Source of the DNA: Dryococelus australis
Taxonomy: Eukaryota; Arthropoda; Insecta; Phasmatodea; Phasmatidae
NCBI GenBank assembly: GCA_029891345.1
Contig: CM057002.1
Coordinates: 63,726,777-63,790,776 of the forward strand
Direction of reading: 5' to 3'
DNA length: 64,000 bases
The position numbers and the translations under genes were made by a program. The first letter of the stretch is position 1. Every line of letters starts with the position of its first letter. Positions 1 to 11,843 of this stretch are shown here, one piece after another. Under the pieces are notes generated by a model. That model ran no database searches and had not been told where the DNA came from. It saw nothing but the letters and a program-made list of their open reading frames with translations.

Positions 1-780
1 CACAAGAAGCACTGAAGTATATGGAAACATAAAAAGAGTCGAGAAATTCAAATATCTAGGGGAATACAAACAAACAGGTGGATCGAACAAGGCATTGGAT
101 GTGGAAAGATCAGAAAAAACTTCAAAGGGCATACAGACTCACACGGGCACATTATAACAAAATAAATATATCAAGACAGGCCACACTCAGACATTACAAC
201 ACAGTTGTACTGCCAGAAGCACCATGTGCATCAGAATCGACCACGATTGTGACTTCAGGCATCACAGAAGTTGAAAAAATTGAACGCAAAATCCTTAGAA
301 ATTTTTTTGGAACAATACATATAGAAGGCATATGGATGAAAAGACCAACCAAAGAACTGCATTACCATACAGATGCACTCACAGACACAGTCGGAGGACG
401 CATATTACAATTCTACAGGTATATAAAGAGAATGAACATCACTAGACTTACAAAGAGGATCTTTGATGTGGTGAATGGCTCAATCAGGAAAACCAATTGA
501 TTCCAAGAAATAGAAGAGAACCTAAATCTTGCAGGGATCAGTAAGAATATTACAAGAAAAATGGGACAGTTCAAAAACAAATTTATGAAATAAAGAATTC
601 GAAATACGGAGGAAAACGGGAACAAAGTGGACAGAACGAAGGAAACAGGAACTCAGTGAACAAATGAAGAGGTTCTGGGAAGAGAAAAGGAAGAAGACAA
701 GTAAAAACTGAATAGTCATGAATAATTTGAGTTCAAACACTGTCCTCAAGGGCAGTAATGACTAATAGTAATAATAATAG
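1..780 (+). pseudogene. 3' end of a non-LTR retrotransposon (LINE), reverse transcriptase C-terminal region, frameshifted
   Basis: This is the C-terminal part of a LINE-type reverse transcriptase polyprotein, entering from the left edge. Near base 31 the frame reads KRVEKFKYLGEYKQTGG, a phrase typical of the region just after the polymerase core; a frameshift near 110-117 moves the reading to the frame open from 78 to 500, with AYRLTRAHYNKINISRQATL, RHYNTVVLPEAPCASE and ERKILRNFFG. A stop at 498-500 is followed, after another shift, by WTERRKQELSEQMKRFWEEK ending at a TGA near 711. The following 70 bases end in AATAATAATAG-like triplets, consistent with the short tandem tails of RTE-like LINEs. 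Two or more frameshifts make it non-functional. The LINE origin is firm; the exact clade (RTE or Jockey-like) is not. Confidence 0.82.
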
Positions 781-1539
781 TATGTGTACATACAAAGCAA
801 CCCGTAAGAAAGCACGCTTCCGAGTAATAAGAAGAAACAATCCATGGTTCCTAAAATTGCACGTAATCTTGATGTTGTGAACTCATCTGGAATTAATGAA
901 ACCAAGTTTCACCATGTTACTCGTATAATGTCATAACGACGAAACATCACTATAAGTTTCTTAAATATAAAGGAATAATTATCTTTGATTTGTAGCCAGT
1001 GTATTGAAAAATGGTATTTAATAAATTCAATATAATTCAAATATTGTTATGTGTTAAGTAGTAGATTATACAAGGTTTACATCCTTTTTATGACCCTGCA
1101 ACATGCGACTGCATTTAGAACCCATCAGGTTACACTGTCTTCTCACATGAGCATGCACTTCGAAGAGTTAGTAACAGTGACACGGGTATTTCCCCTGTGT
1201 ATGTTGGCTGGATACGCTTTTTCCCAATTCCGGCACCAGACATAAAAATAAAATATGGGTCGTGTCAGAGAAGCCGAGGCGGGAAATGTTACTTTGGAGG
1301 TACTCGGTACAATAAGAGAATGTGTCACGTGTAAAAAAAAAAATGACATGCAATTTTCTGTACTTGTCGGCTGTACTTCCAGTGTATGAATTAAATATCA
1401 CAATAAAAAGAAGTAAATGATCTATTTCAAATAAAATAAGGGGTTTTATACAAACAAAACTTAAACTAAGGGACTCGTCAATTACCTAAATACCTGATGA
1501 ATACGTCTTTTATTGAATTGCAAATCTCTAAAATTACCC
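781..1539. other. Intergenic, no gene seen
   Basis: AT-rich sequence following the LINE. Short open frames on both strands at 1051-1401 overlap one another and lack protein-like composition. No repeat unit or RNA gene was recognised. Confidence 0.5.
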
Positions 1540-1885
1540 CGTATAGTGTAATTTCCATCTTTTCTGAAACTCTCCTTAAGTTCTACTTCCAGGATATTAC
1601 TCGGCCCCATGCAAACACAGCTTAACCAAGTCTGGAAAATTATAACCAAGGGACAGCGCACCGTATTTGTGTGCACGCAGTGCAATGATACTTTGCACGG
1701 GAACTATTTCTTACTAGACGTTACCAACACACCTATTGCCTTGCTGTTTTAATTCATATTAATTACAAATCAAATTTATTAAAATGTATTAATAAAATAT
1801 AAGTATTAACTCAATTGAATAAATAATGAGTTACTATTATATAAACAGAAGTATAAAATGCTTGTGATACGTGAAATATCCAGGA
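1540..1885. repeat. Dispersed repeat family D, copy 1 (partner at 46495-46825)
   Basis: This stretch aligns by eye to 46495-46825 in the same orientation. Shared anchors include CATGCAAACA followed by AGCTTAA, then AAGGGACA and CGTATTTGTG, and later TTGTGATAC. Divergence is substantial with many small indels. No terminal repeats or coding frame were found, so its class is unknown. Confidence 0.6.
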
Positions 1886-2287
1886 AACAATCAAACAAGT
1901 CATACATGGAGGGATTTTTCAAAGGTTTGATTAAAGAAGTGTGAATAAACCGTGAATAGACTATAGTTATTGAATCACGGAGTATAATAAAACCATTCTA
2001 CACCAGCGCTCCGCAGCGCTAGGGGTAAGTAGCAATAAACAGCAGTTGTAATTCTGCCATATTTCATAGTAGTGGTTTGGGAACGTCTAGTTTGACCAAG
2101 GAAGGAAAATTAGTTTGAATAAAATTTAATACAAGGCTAAAGTAACTCAACATAAATAATGTATATGTTGGTACGTCTAAAAAAAAAAAATCTCTTACTA
2201 TACGTAATCTGAATTTTTCGTAAATTCTATGTCATCGAATTTAGTCGGTTTAATAAACTTGCACTGTGTTTTTTTAATATAAGTATA

Positions 2288-2524
2288 TGCTGTTCACAAT
2301 AAAGTGAGGTATTTTGAGGCCATTAGTTACTTTCTCGTTTCAGCCAACTTTTACCCTTAAACCACCATTTTAAATATATATTGCCATAAAAGTAAAAAAT
2401 ACAGTGTGCATATTCCAACGATCTCAGAAGTTAACGTCTAAGATTAAAATATTTTATATTCATTAACTGTTATTCCCAATGATAGAGCTTTGAATAGTGC
2501 TCACTTTACTGTTAATAGCCTATA
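2288..2524. mobile_element. MITE with GGCTGTTCACGGTAAAGTGA-type ends, short form (about 237 bp)
   Basis: The left end GCTGTTCACAATAAAGTGAG starting at 2289 is the imperfect inverted complement of TGCTCACTTTACTGTTAATA ending near 2518. TATA-like bases lie at both borders, which suggests insertion at TA as in Tc1/mariner elements. The interior has no coding frame. It belongs by its ends to the family seen at 11422, 18187, 19976, 30381 and 34008, but the interior differs from the 420-bp form. Confidence 0.7.
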
Positions 2525-2530
2525 AGGGTT

Positions 2531-2925
2531 TGGACGTGAATTCGTCTTTAAATATGCAACCATAGTGGGAGGCAATCCAGAAAATCCGATGATAAAATCG
2601 GGGCATGAAGTTTGGCATTGCAGCTCCGAATCTATCTTCTACATTAAAATTTCTGTTACACCACTCGATTGCCAAAGGATCAGAGAATTTTTTACGTTGA
2701 GTGAGGAATGCGAAGCATCGCGCGTGACTTGGCCAGGGGTTGTTGAGAGCAAGTGGGGTGGGGGGGGGGGCGAGCGCCGCAATTTTTACTTAGTTTCGCT
2801 GCGTCTCATAACTTCCGCGTAGTATAACTTTTGACTCTAGAAGAAGCTATGATGCTCGTTTCAGTTCCAATCTACAGCTGTGTGACATAGTCATGGTGAA
2901 ATCGTATGAGTTGAAAGTAAAAATT
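2531..2925. repeat. Dispersed repeat family E, copy 1 (partner at 38935-39335), with internal poly-G
   Basis: It aligns closely to 38935-39335: both carry AATCCAGAAAATCCGATGAT, then a CGAATCTATC block, GCCAAAGGAT, a long G run, GCCGCAATTTT, CATAACTTCC and GTAGTATAACTTTT, and end with ATGGTGAAAT and GTATGAGTT. An 85-codon frame at 2565-2822 is not preserved in the partner, so the repeat is judged non-coding. The G run is 2757-2770 here and 19 G long in the partner. Confidence 0.75.
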
Positions 2926-4360
2926 TAAGAAAAATTCACACAATGTCGGCCTACACTCGTCAAAAAGCAAATTCGAAATACAGAAATCGTATATGGTTGG
3001 AAAAAGCATCTCAAAAGCAATCCAGTGATACCCATAAAACCCCATATGATAGAGTGAAGCTGTGCCGGAAACGTAAAATAAACATCAAGGCCTCCGAGGG
3101 CGTTAACGTAGACGCATTCACGCAGAACAAACGGCCGTGTCCCCAACACAGCCACACCCAATATTTTTTTTTAACATACGTATCAAGTGAAACGCCAAAT
3201 AATATCGAGGTGTGCTTGTATAACTCACTGGCGTTAACAATTTGGCTGCTTCGTTACTAATACAGCAAAGTGCAATTTTGTGTGGAGGAGTTGCAAGATT
3301 GATCATTTATACTATAATAAACACCCTTAATCAATGGTTTTGATTTAAAAACGTAAGAATATATTTTGCCAAGTTCTAATGTAGCTATTTTTAATTTTCT
3401 TGAAAAATATAAAAACATTACTATTTATAATTTCATAAATTATTGCAACATCTCAGTTATTTTTAACTCGTAGTATTTATGACACTTGCTCATTAATTTC
3501 ACGCTTAATTCTCGTCGTAAAAAGGTGAACTGATGTTTTAATTGCAGCAAACTGAGGCTCTGTATAGTAACATATGGCAAACCCGAAAAATTAATCCTCT
3601 TTTTAGAAAATTACTTTATGCAATGATACGGTTTTCACTGATGTAGACATAACATCAATACCTACAATATATAGAGGATTTACGTACCTGAATAGAGCAT
3701 TATATGGTTGATTCTGCGGGCCTTGAGCTCTTAATGGTTTCTCGATATACACGCTCAATCAATCACACCTCTGGTAACAAATGTTGAAGTCGTTCTTTTG
3801 AAGAGTATAAATTAGATTTTCTATGCAGGCCAGTGTTTAATTTTCATCTTGCTGCAGAGAGCAAATGTACGAGTGAAATATTGTAATTCTGGGGCACATG
3901 ACTTTTAAAAAATATTTTAAATAAAATTTCTATGTTGATGGCAACAATAAACGGTTTTCACATGTTTAGATATATATCAGAATTATATTTAACACGAGAC
4001 AATTCGCATGATATTCGAACCCGTTTACTCTGTAGGGTAATTTTTGAATCCCTGCTCGTAACATCAAACGAAGCGAATTTTATATTCGAATAATAACAAA
4101 CGAGTTCTATGTAATTGCACAAAAGTACGAACGGAATTATAAAACGATTCCATTTTCGAGTATATATCTGCGAATTTACACTATATGAACTGCCAGTTTT
4201 TCTGGCAGAAAAATTGAGGGGTGCCTACAGCCAGTGAAATATTTGGAAAGAAAATGGTGGAAAATATCTTTATCAAACTCTATGCAGCCCAGAACAAACG
4301 CCATGTCATTTCAATGCTTTTACGACATATCGAAAAGGGTTTATAATGAACCGCCTGTCA
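2926..4360. other. Intergenic, no gene seen
   Basis: AT-rich. Overlapping short frames at 2925-3306 on both strands show no recognisable domain. No RNA gene or repeat was identified. Confidence 0.5.
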
Positions 4361-4713
4361 GAAAATGGTCTGCAATATGTGTTTGACAAGGTAGTGCATC
4401 TCTGGAAATGGTCTGCAACATGTGTTTGACAATGTAGTGCATCTCTGGAAATGGTCTGCAACATGTGTGTGACAATGTAGTGCATCTCTGGAAATGGTCT
4501 GCAACATGTGTGTGACAAGGTAGTGCATCTCTGGAAATGGTCTGCAACATGTGTGTGACAAGGTAGTGCATATCTGGAAATGGTCTGCAACATGTGTGTG
4601 ACAATGTAGTGCATCTCTGGAAATGGTATGCAACATGTGTGTGACAATGTAGTGCATCTCTGGAAATGGTCTGCAACATGTGTGTGACAAGGTAGTGCAT
4701 CTCTGGAAATGGT
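4361..4713. repeat. Minisatellite, 43-bp unit, about 8.2 copies
   Basis: The anchor ATGGT recurs at 4365, 4408, 4451, 4494, 4537, 4580, 4623, 4666 and 4709, exactly 43 bases apart. Units differ at a few sites (GTTTGACA or GTGTGACA, AATGTAG or AAGGTAG, one TATCT for CTCT). The unit has no stop in any minus-strand frame, so three overlapping minus-strand open frames (4306-4807) cross the array; because 43 is not a multiple of 3 each translates as a 43-residue repeat rich in H, C and T. They lack introns, a promoter or a domain and are probably fortuitous. Confidence 0.93.
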
Positions 4714-6140
4714 GTAGGTATAGTGTGTGAAGGTTACTCCTTCTAAAATTAAACCCACAGCAAATTTCTTTCTGATTTGGACCCCGAGCAATGATCTCAG
4801 TACACAAATTTTCGGGAAAGCATTCGTCTTTTTATACTGGAACTTATACCAATATGAGTTGGTTTGTTTTCAAATATGACAATATTCTTCATTCACGTGA
4901 AGCGTTGTCTGTAAATGTAAATGAAATTGAACTAAATGGATAGTCTGCACCCAATAAACGCTAGAATAAACCATTATTGCTGCTTGATCAAATGAACAAC
5001 ATCGCATATTTTGAAAACACATTGTTCAAATGGTTAAATGTCCTGTATCCTGAGAAGTCACGCCGTGTTACTTAGTTGTCTTCAGTAAACTATATCTAAC
5101 GCCAGAAATATTTACTCTCAAAATTGAAATGCTACGTCAGATCACACACGATATCAATCCAATAATAATAATAATAAACGAAAACCCGAGTTTGATTGAT
5201 ATACTCGGTCAACTTGATATGTAAGCTCTAAAAAAATTATTTTAAACTCAATTCAAGTACCACACGTTAATAGAGCTTTAACATAAACAGAATTTTGCGA
5301 TTTACATCCGACATAAGGAATATCTTTACCGCGTAAAAACAAAGACATAATTTAATGTACCTAATGCCAGAATAATTGTTTTTCAAAAATATTTGTCCGG
5401 AATCTTATACGAATATTGCTTTTTTCCACTGAATTAATTAAGTATACTTATACAAACTGTAGTATTAAATAATTATATTTGGGAATAAACATTTGCACAA
5501 TAATAATATAAATATATTTAACAATCTAATTCATAATAGAGCTCATCTTATCTTTGCTGTATAAGCATTTTTCTTGTGCCACCCTTAAAATAAAAGTAAT
5601 GGAGAGTAATCAGACAGATTCTACATTCCACAGATAATTTCACGACAATTCCGGTCTTGATGAGGAGTAAAAGCGCTGGCTTACACTAAGACTCCTCCGG
5701 CTTGTGGAGTAGGTTAAGCGTCCTTATTCTCACTTCCAATTAACAAAGCACTAAAAATACATTTTAAGTGTGCTTTCCCTACAGACGCAATAATGGAAAT
5801 TAAACGTTAACTAGGGACGTAATTTCGTGTACTACGTTTACAGTTGGAATTTTGTTAATATAATGCAAAATGTTCACTGTCGCTTAGCCACATAAGACTT
5901 AAATACTAATATTTTCTCTCAGCACGTCCACTCAAATTAACGATCTGAATACTTGAAAGTGAGCATGAGTCAGTTAGGTTCTGTATTGTTTTATTATCGT
6001 ATGCTTATTTGTAAAGACGTAACAGTAACATAGCTTGTTGCTGCATACGTGCCACCACAGTAAATTAAGGCCCCCGTCTATCTGCACCTTTTATCCGCGT
6101 TTAGGGCCGAGAAGCGCGGAAGCAATAAGGACGACACTAC
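4714..6140. other. Intergenic, no gene seen
   Basis: AT-rich sequence with a short (AAT)n run near 5160-5176. No coding or RNA feature recognised. Confidence 0.5.
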
Positions 6141-6182
6141 CACACTGAGTGAAGAGATTTGGGCGGCTGTTAACGGCAAAGG
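6141..6182 (-). repeat. SINE 3'-tail fragment
   Basis: GTGAAGAGATTTGGGCGGCT is the reverse complement of the block at 48766-48790 and close to 43698-43722, where it sits at the far end of a SINE. It lies about 770 bases from the SINE body at 6945-7163 in the same orientation, so it may be the displaced tail of that copy. Confidence 0.5.
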
Positions 6183-6826
6183 ATACCTTCGACCTATGAG
6201 AAATTCCGCTCGTCTGCGCCACCACGGGTACCTTGCAGGTAACAAACCGTTGCCCATATCCCTGTCTTACTCCCGTGTTTCAGCTCTCGTTTTAGAACGT
6301 GAGGATTCCCCAAAGTGCAATAAAGATCTCCAACACAAGACTGTCCCCAAACAATTACTTGGAAACCACGGCGTTGCCAAGTGTAAACTGCTAGCGGATA
6401 CACCAGTTCTAGGAAGGCAGGTCATTCCCACCCTTTCACTTCTGCTTGTTGACAGCACTAAAGCATTGTAATAGGTTCACCATATGTTTCGTTATGATAA
6501 TTTTAGACGAGCAAGTCACGTGGCGGTAGTTGCGAAGTTTCGGAATTGGAGTACAGAATTTCATTGTATTTATTGATGTTTGAGAGAGCATTTTTTACAT
6601 AGTAACTTATCAGTGAAAAACAAGAAAAAAAATTAAAATATATTTTATAATACGTAAGAAAATCAAAAAACACATTCTGAAAATTACATGGTTCAGTTTT
6701 CTGTACATAGTCAAGTAGATAAGGAAACAATAATGATAGATAAAATTACAAATGTCAGTAATTTATAAAAAGACAAAAATGCATATTTACAATATTTTGT
6801 ATTCATTTAATTGTGTGTAGCTGATG

Positions 6827-6920
6827 TGAAAATATACATATATAAAGCTAACTTTTGACAAACATTGTTTAGTTGAAAATATACATATGTTAAGATAACT
6901 TTTCACAAACATTGTTTAGT
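6827..6920. repeat. Direct duplication, 47-bp unit, 2 copies
   Basis: TGAAAATATACATAT begins at 6827 and again at 6874; both units end ACAAACATTGTTTAGT. A few substitutions separate them. Confidence 0.85.
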
Positions 6921-6944
6921 TGAGGGGTGCAGTTGAGAGGTTTG

Positions 6945-7163
6945 GTCTTTAAAATCGATGAGGGGTGGAATCAGGTTGATTTGGAGCAGCATCCAAAACG
7001 TAAGGGCGGGGGAAACGGGAGATCCTCGAGAAGAAAAACCGCAGACCAACGGCAACAACCAGCGCGATTCCCACTTGCGAAAGTCCGGTGACCCGTAAGG
7101 GGATTGAGCCCGGTTCACGTTGGCGGGAGGCGAGCGTGCTAATCGCTCAGCCACTGTGGCCCC
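6945..7163 (-). mobile_element. tRNA-derived SINE, minus strand
   Basis: On the minus strand the element opens GGGGCCACAGTGGCTGAGCG, which carries a pol III A-box-like TGGCTGAGCG, followed by CTCCCGCC and a weakened B-box region around GGGCTCAATCCCC. The body then reads through GGTTTTTCTTCTCGAGGATC, CCGTTTCCCC and GCTGCTCCAA. The same order of blocks occurs at 30085, 43690 and 48194. It is a non-autonomous retroposon; transcription by pol III is known for such families, not shown here. Confidence 0.75.
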
Positions 7164-7260
7164 ATCGCCGCTAAGCGCAAAGGCTCTGAACTGGCGTGCA
7201 GGTGTTTCTAGTTGCACTGCGTGTGCCTGCGAGACTTTCAGCGGCGACCTCATTATTTTA
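7164..7260. repeat. Dispersed repeat family X, copy 1, left part
   Basis: CTAAGCGCAAAGGCTCTGAA followed by CTGGCGTGCAG matches CTAAGCACAAGGCTTCTAAC followed by TGGCGTACAG at about 60650-60685. The right part of this copy resumes at 8212 after about 950 bases that include the foldback element. Confidence 0.55.
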
Positions 7261-7751
7261 TTACAAGCTTTTATTTATCTTCTCTCGTTTGTATGTACGG
7301 TAGGTGTGCGCGTGCGAGGTGTCCGTCCGGCGCCCACCGAATCACTAGCAATCACGATGTATTTGGTGGACAAGTTGTCGATTGCTGGTGGCGTGTAGAG
7401 TTTCAGTGCCGGGGAAGTCCTCATTTACACATGATTGTGTGGGCAAAGGACCATGCGAACTTTGCAACACAAGAAGGAATTAGAATGATCGACCGCGTGT
7501 GTGTATGTGAAATACCATTTGAATTTCCGATCTTGCTAGAGCACATATTGAAATGTCAAATACATCGACATACACACACGTATAAGATGACTAATGAATA
7601 TTCAGCATGCCGGTTCAACTTCCCGCGAGAAGAGTGCACTGAAACTCGCCTGATCGCAAGTGATACCGACGACGGGCGAGTCTGTTAATGCATAAATAGT
7701 ATACCTATACAATAAAAAATAGGTGAGATTAAAAAGTGGAATATAAAATAA

Positions 7752-8183
7752 CTTTAATAAAACCTTTCAATTCTTTTATTTTAAATGAACTAAAAAGCTA
7801 AAAATAACTATAGGAGTAGTTACAGAATTTGTAGAACTTCTAAAATGTGGCCGAACAGCCGTAATAAAGTTCACTACACAATAATATATTTTTATCAATA
7901 TATATTTAATATATAAAAGCTTGGCGCAAATAGTCAAGAGCCTTACGCAATATATGTGCCTTCTACGCTTACTCAAATGAGGTATACGTTCTATATTGCG
8001 CCAAGCTTTTATATACTAAACGTGAATTGATACGAAAATATTAATTTGTAGTGAAGTTTATTACGACTGTTCGACCACGTCTTACAAGTTCTACAAATTG
8101 TGTAACTACTCCTATAATTGTTTTATCTTTTCAGTTAATTTATAAATTCTAAAAGCTTGATTTTGGAAAGTTTTTTACAGTTA
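7752..8183. mobile_element. Foldback (hairpin) element, copy 1, about 432 bp
   Basis: Two arms of roughly 180-200 bases are imperfect inverted complements: GTAGTTACAGAATTTGTAGA on the left answers TCTACAAATTGTGTAACTAC on the right, and AAAGCTTGGCGCAA (to 7929) answers TTGCGCCAAGCTTTT (from 7994). Between them lies a unique centre of about 65 bases. The same structure occurs at 44756-45175 with the centre reversed. No transposase is encoded; the open frame on the minus strand at 7776-7976 is just arm sequence. Confidence 0.82.
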
Positions 8184-8211
8184 ATTTTTGACGGAAAGTC
8201 TCTACGATGAT

Positions 8212-8390
8212 TCAGTGCAGGGCCCTTGAGAAGTTATTTTATATGCTTAATGCATACATTTTGAACTACAGTGCTTTGAACAAAACAATTTTGTTAGTTT
8301 TGGAGTACTCTGGAATAATGTTTCTAACGTGAGTAACATCTTTAAAGTTCTCAACAGCTCTCGTCAGGCGTGTGAGTTCATTCCGTGGAA
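8212..8390. repeat. Dispersed repeat family X, copy 1, right part (empty site)
   Basis: TGCAGGGCCC, GAAGTTAT and TTGGAGTACTCTGGAA correspond to 60738-60810, and TGTTTCTAACG at 8320 runs on directly into a stretch resembling 61517-61545 (CTCAACAG shared). In the other copy a 693-bp element sits exactly between these two parts, so this copy preserves the uninserted state. Confidence 0.6.
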
Positions 8391-11300
8391 CAGAATGGAC
8401 ACACGTTTAGTAGTTTCGTGGGAAAACGTGTATTTCAAACACTCTGCAGCACAGTTCTAGGTGGGAGCCTTCAGCTGGTTTGGTATACAATTTTAGTAGA
8501 CGTGAGATCATTCTGAAAATTAAATCTATTTTCTTAGCTATTTTTGTAGATAAAGCCTTCTCGGGCAAAATATTTTCATCTTATCGGTTTAAAAATGATA
8601 TTGAGGTTTTCGTGAATATGTATTTTATCTCTTCCAACAATCTAGAATACTGAATTTGGAAACAGTTTAGATTTTTTTTTCAAACTACTGCTCAAAGAAA
8701 TGCGTATAAAATTCTCACGATTATTTTTCAATGTTACGATTAAAGGGGTGAAAAGTGTAAAATGTGTTTCAGGTAATCATCATTAACTATTTGTCCCAAA
8801 GAAATTTGATATTTTTTTGTTTCAAACTGCCGCCTGTAAAAATTCCTGAAAAATTATATATATATATATATATATATAATTTTTTTATTTGCCAATGGAA
8901 CGTTTATATTGCCATACACATTATATGTTGGTTTAGAATTCTGTCACCTCGAAGCAATGCGATACATGCGTTGCTTGTATAGGAATGCAATATCGTGGCA
9001 ATTTCTCACAAGTCAAGCGCGTTTCCCGCGCCACAAAAAAAAAAAACACAAAATAACTGCCGCGTGTTTATCCACATATTTTTACAGTGGAGTAAGCACG
9101 AGGCAAAGAGGATATACACATGCACAGCCAGTATCTCTGCTTCGCAAAACTGAAAGACTATTATCCCATTACAACTGCAAAAGTATCGTGGTTTATTCTG
9201 AGGTTAGCGCAATGCTTAAAATATTAGTACACTTATTTCGGTTTAGTTTAAATACAACTACGATATCTTCAAACCAAGCAAGGTATGTTTCTCTTTAGAA
9301 AACGTGCTCGTTTCTTGCTAAATATCTAATGTAAACAAAGCCACGTCACTGTTTGAATGCATGAGTTTAATATTTCTTTCAGCTCTATGTGAACCAGTGT
9401 CTACAGCGTGCGCAGGAAACTAAAATCGATGTACTTGATTTTTATTCGATTCTATAGCTATACACATAGCTGAGAAATAAATAGCAATCCCGCGCTTTTT
9501 TCGGTATGTTATGTAAAATATCCAAATAGTATGGCTTGAATAGTACGTGTTTACAATGAACACGATTTTGTTTACTCAATCAATCTTCTCTTGATCCAAA
9601 CATCTGCATTCGTCTCTATGAAACAAATATAAGATTGAAAAATATCTTGTTCAGCGGAATAATTATTTGTTTGTTCCAACATCATCTGAATTAATTTAAT
9701 ACAAACAACCATTTCACAAATATTCTCAACTAATTGGTTTTGGTTATCGTAAACATTATATATATCACCTTATAGTCATAACTCGGAATAATCGGACGTC
9801 TATTATATTGGAATTTGCTACAACAACAAAATCAGATTGGTCCTGTATTGGCATTCATTTGTCTGTCTGTAGGGAAATCAGATAGTCTTTGTTAGAAATT
9901 ACGGCTGGAGAGTTGTTTTGTAATCTATGTGACAACCAGGACTGTAATAATACTTGTTAGGGCATCCGGTGACGCTTAATAATGGTATAAATATCCCTAT
10001 GAAACAAGTTCAACAGAAAACAATTAAATAAAGCTGCAAAACTTTAAAACATCTATTTACATACATAACCCATATTAAATCTACATCTAAAATATTCCTA
10101 GAACGTCTATTGTCTCTATAGCCCTGGTTGCTAAGGCGTAGCAACTGGCCGCAGAAGTTATGCAATCGAATCGCGGTCGTGTTTTCAATCTTCTTACTAT
10201 AACCGAATATATTTAGTGTACGTAGAGCCATACAACTTTTTAGTTTCAGCAACCAAATCTTATAATTATGTGATAACTAAATACGAAAAACAAAATATTT
10301 TATATACCCCTACACAAAGGATTTATTTTAATTGCGCCAAACGAACTTTGTTTTTATTTTATGCAAAACATTTTTTGCTAAGAGATTTTGTATCAGTGGC
10401 TGCGTAAAACAAGTATACACTTATATTATGGTGCGACTCTCTGTGTTATATTTGTCTAATTCAGTGCACTCAATTTGAGTTTATGTATAATTTTGTCACA
10501 GTAAAGTTAACTTCGTAACATTTCTAAACCTTTTTAATAAAGGAAAAGTGAGATTTCGCAACCATACATAGGCATACGTTTAGTATTATACATACGTAAC
10601 TTTCACCATTTATGAACAACTGATCTTATGAAATAACAGAATGAAACCAGAGAGGCGTTATCAATTAAAATTTGTCTCTCACATTATCCCATGAATGAAG
10701 GCATGCTCGAATTCGGGTATACATACCTACGAAATTGCGCACTTAAAAATTTTATGGAAGTCTTACTTTTACCTGAAACAGTCTTGTCAATTTTTCAACG
10801 GATTAAAAGTTTGCCCATATACTTGATGAGAACACAAGACCCAGCGTCAATTTAAAACATATAACTTTTGGGAACGAGAAACCCGTTCGGTGTTTGGGTA
10901 GGTACAAAATAAATACCATTGTTTGATTAACAACCGCGACATTTTAAATACATATTGTTGCTGGTGCAATTACACGATTTTAAGGACGAAATACGAAACT
11001 TGCATATCAAAAGCTTAGCTTTTTCAGTAAATAAATGATCTAATTGTCTGAAACTAACCTTTATTACGGTATTCAAAATTGTTCTTGTGTGGATTGGCAT
11101 GCACAGCATGGAGGATTTCTCTATTTTGCTGCTAGCTTCTAAAGCCAAGTAAAATAATAGCAACACCGAAAGAAGGCTGTTCGTATTGACATATAAGTAG
11201 CGTCTTCCAATTGTGATCTTCTGCTTAGTGCAGGGCGAGTTCCTGGTATGGGCATCCTCCCTTCCTGTGGACAGGAAGTCCCACTTACCTTCCTTCAAAC

Positions 11301-11421
11301 AGGGTGGATGGTCCGCCAAGTTTCTTTGTTGCTTCAGAAAATCTCTACCCTCGTGGTGGGTTCAGGGGTTTTCAAAAGTATATATGTGACGCTGGATACC
11401 CTCGTAGCACCACAACGCAGC
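8391..11421. other. Intergenic, no gene seen
   Basis: AT-rich. Contains (TA)n at 8856-8879 and an A12 run near 9037. Open frames up to 130 codons (10927-11319 minus) show no recognisable domain and no splice context I could support. Confidence 0.5.
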
Positions 11422-11843
11422 TATAGGTTGTTCACGGTGAAATGAGCAATTTTGAAAGCCTTGCTTAAGATCTAGTTGTATACACGTTGTGTATTATTCT
11501 GCCTTACGTAAAATTAACATTACCATGGGCCTCATCACTTTATTCCTGCGTCGGTGAAAGAAAACTGGGGAATTATTAGGAAAGTATATATGAAACAAAT
11601 CTGCACATTTTTGCACTCCAGTGCATCAAAAAGCATAAAGCGAAATAAATAATTTAAGTCATCACATATGGTTACCTAACACTTTTTATTCGACGTCAAG
11701 GTATGGAACAATTTTCAATCCATAGTTTAAAACTTTGCTGGGCAAATGTCACTCAGTGCGTCTATTAATATATATGCATTCAGGGGCAGTGAACTTTTTC
11801 TAAGGTTCCTTTCAAATGTGCTCACTTTATCGTGAACAGCCTA
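11422..11843 (+). mobile_element. TA-flanked MITE, 420-bp form, copy 1
   Basis: Starts TATAGGTTGTTCACGGTGAA and ends with its inverted complement TTATCGTGAACAGCCTA. The interior matches the copy at 30381 block by block (CACGTTGTGTATT, GGGCCTCATCACTTTAT, TGTCACTCAGTGCG, GGGGCAGTGAA) and the reverse complements of 19976 and 34008. TA at both borders fits Tc1/mariner-type insertion; there is no transposase. Confidence 0.88.

Noticed and set aside
4361..4713. CRISPR-like regular array
   Set aside because: Units are contiguous with no unique spacers, and the genome is animal-like.
4306..4807. Three overlapping minus-strand frames rich in H and C
   Set aside because: They are translations of the 43-bp tandem repeat, not a zinc-binding protein.
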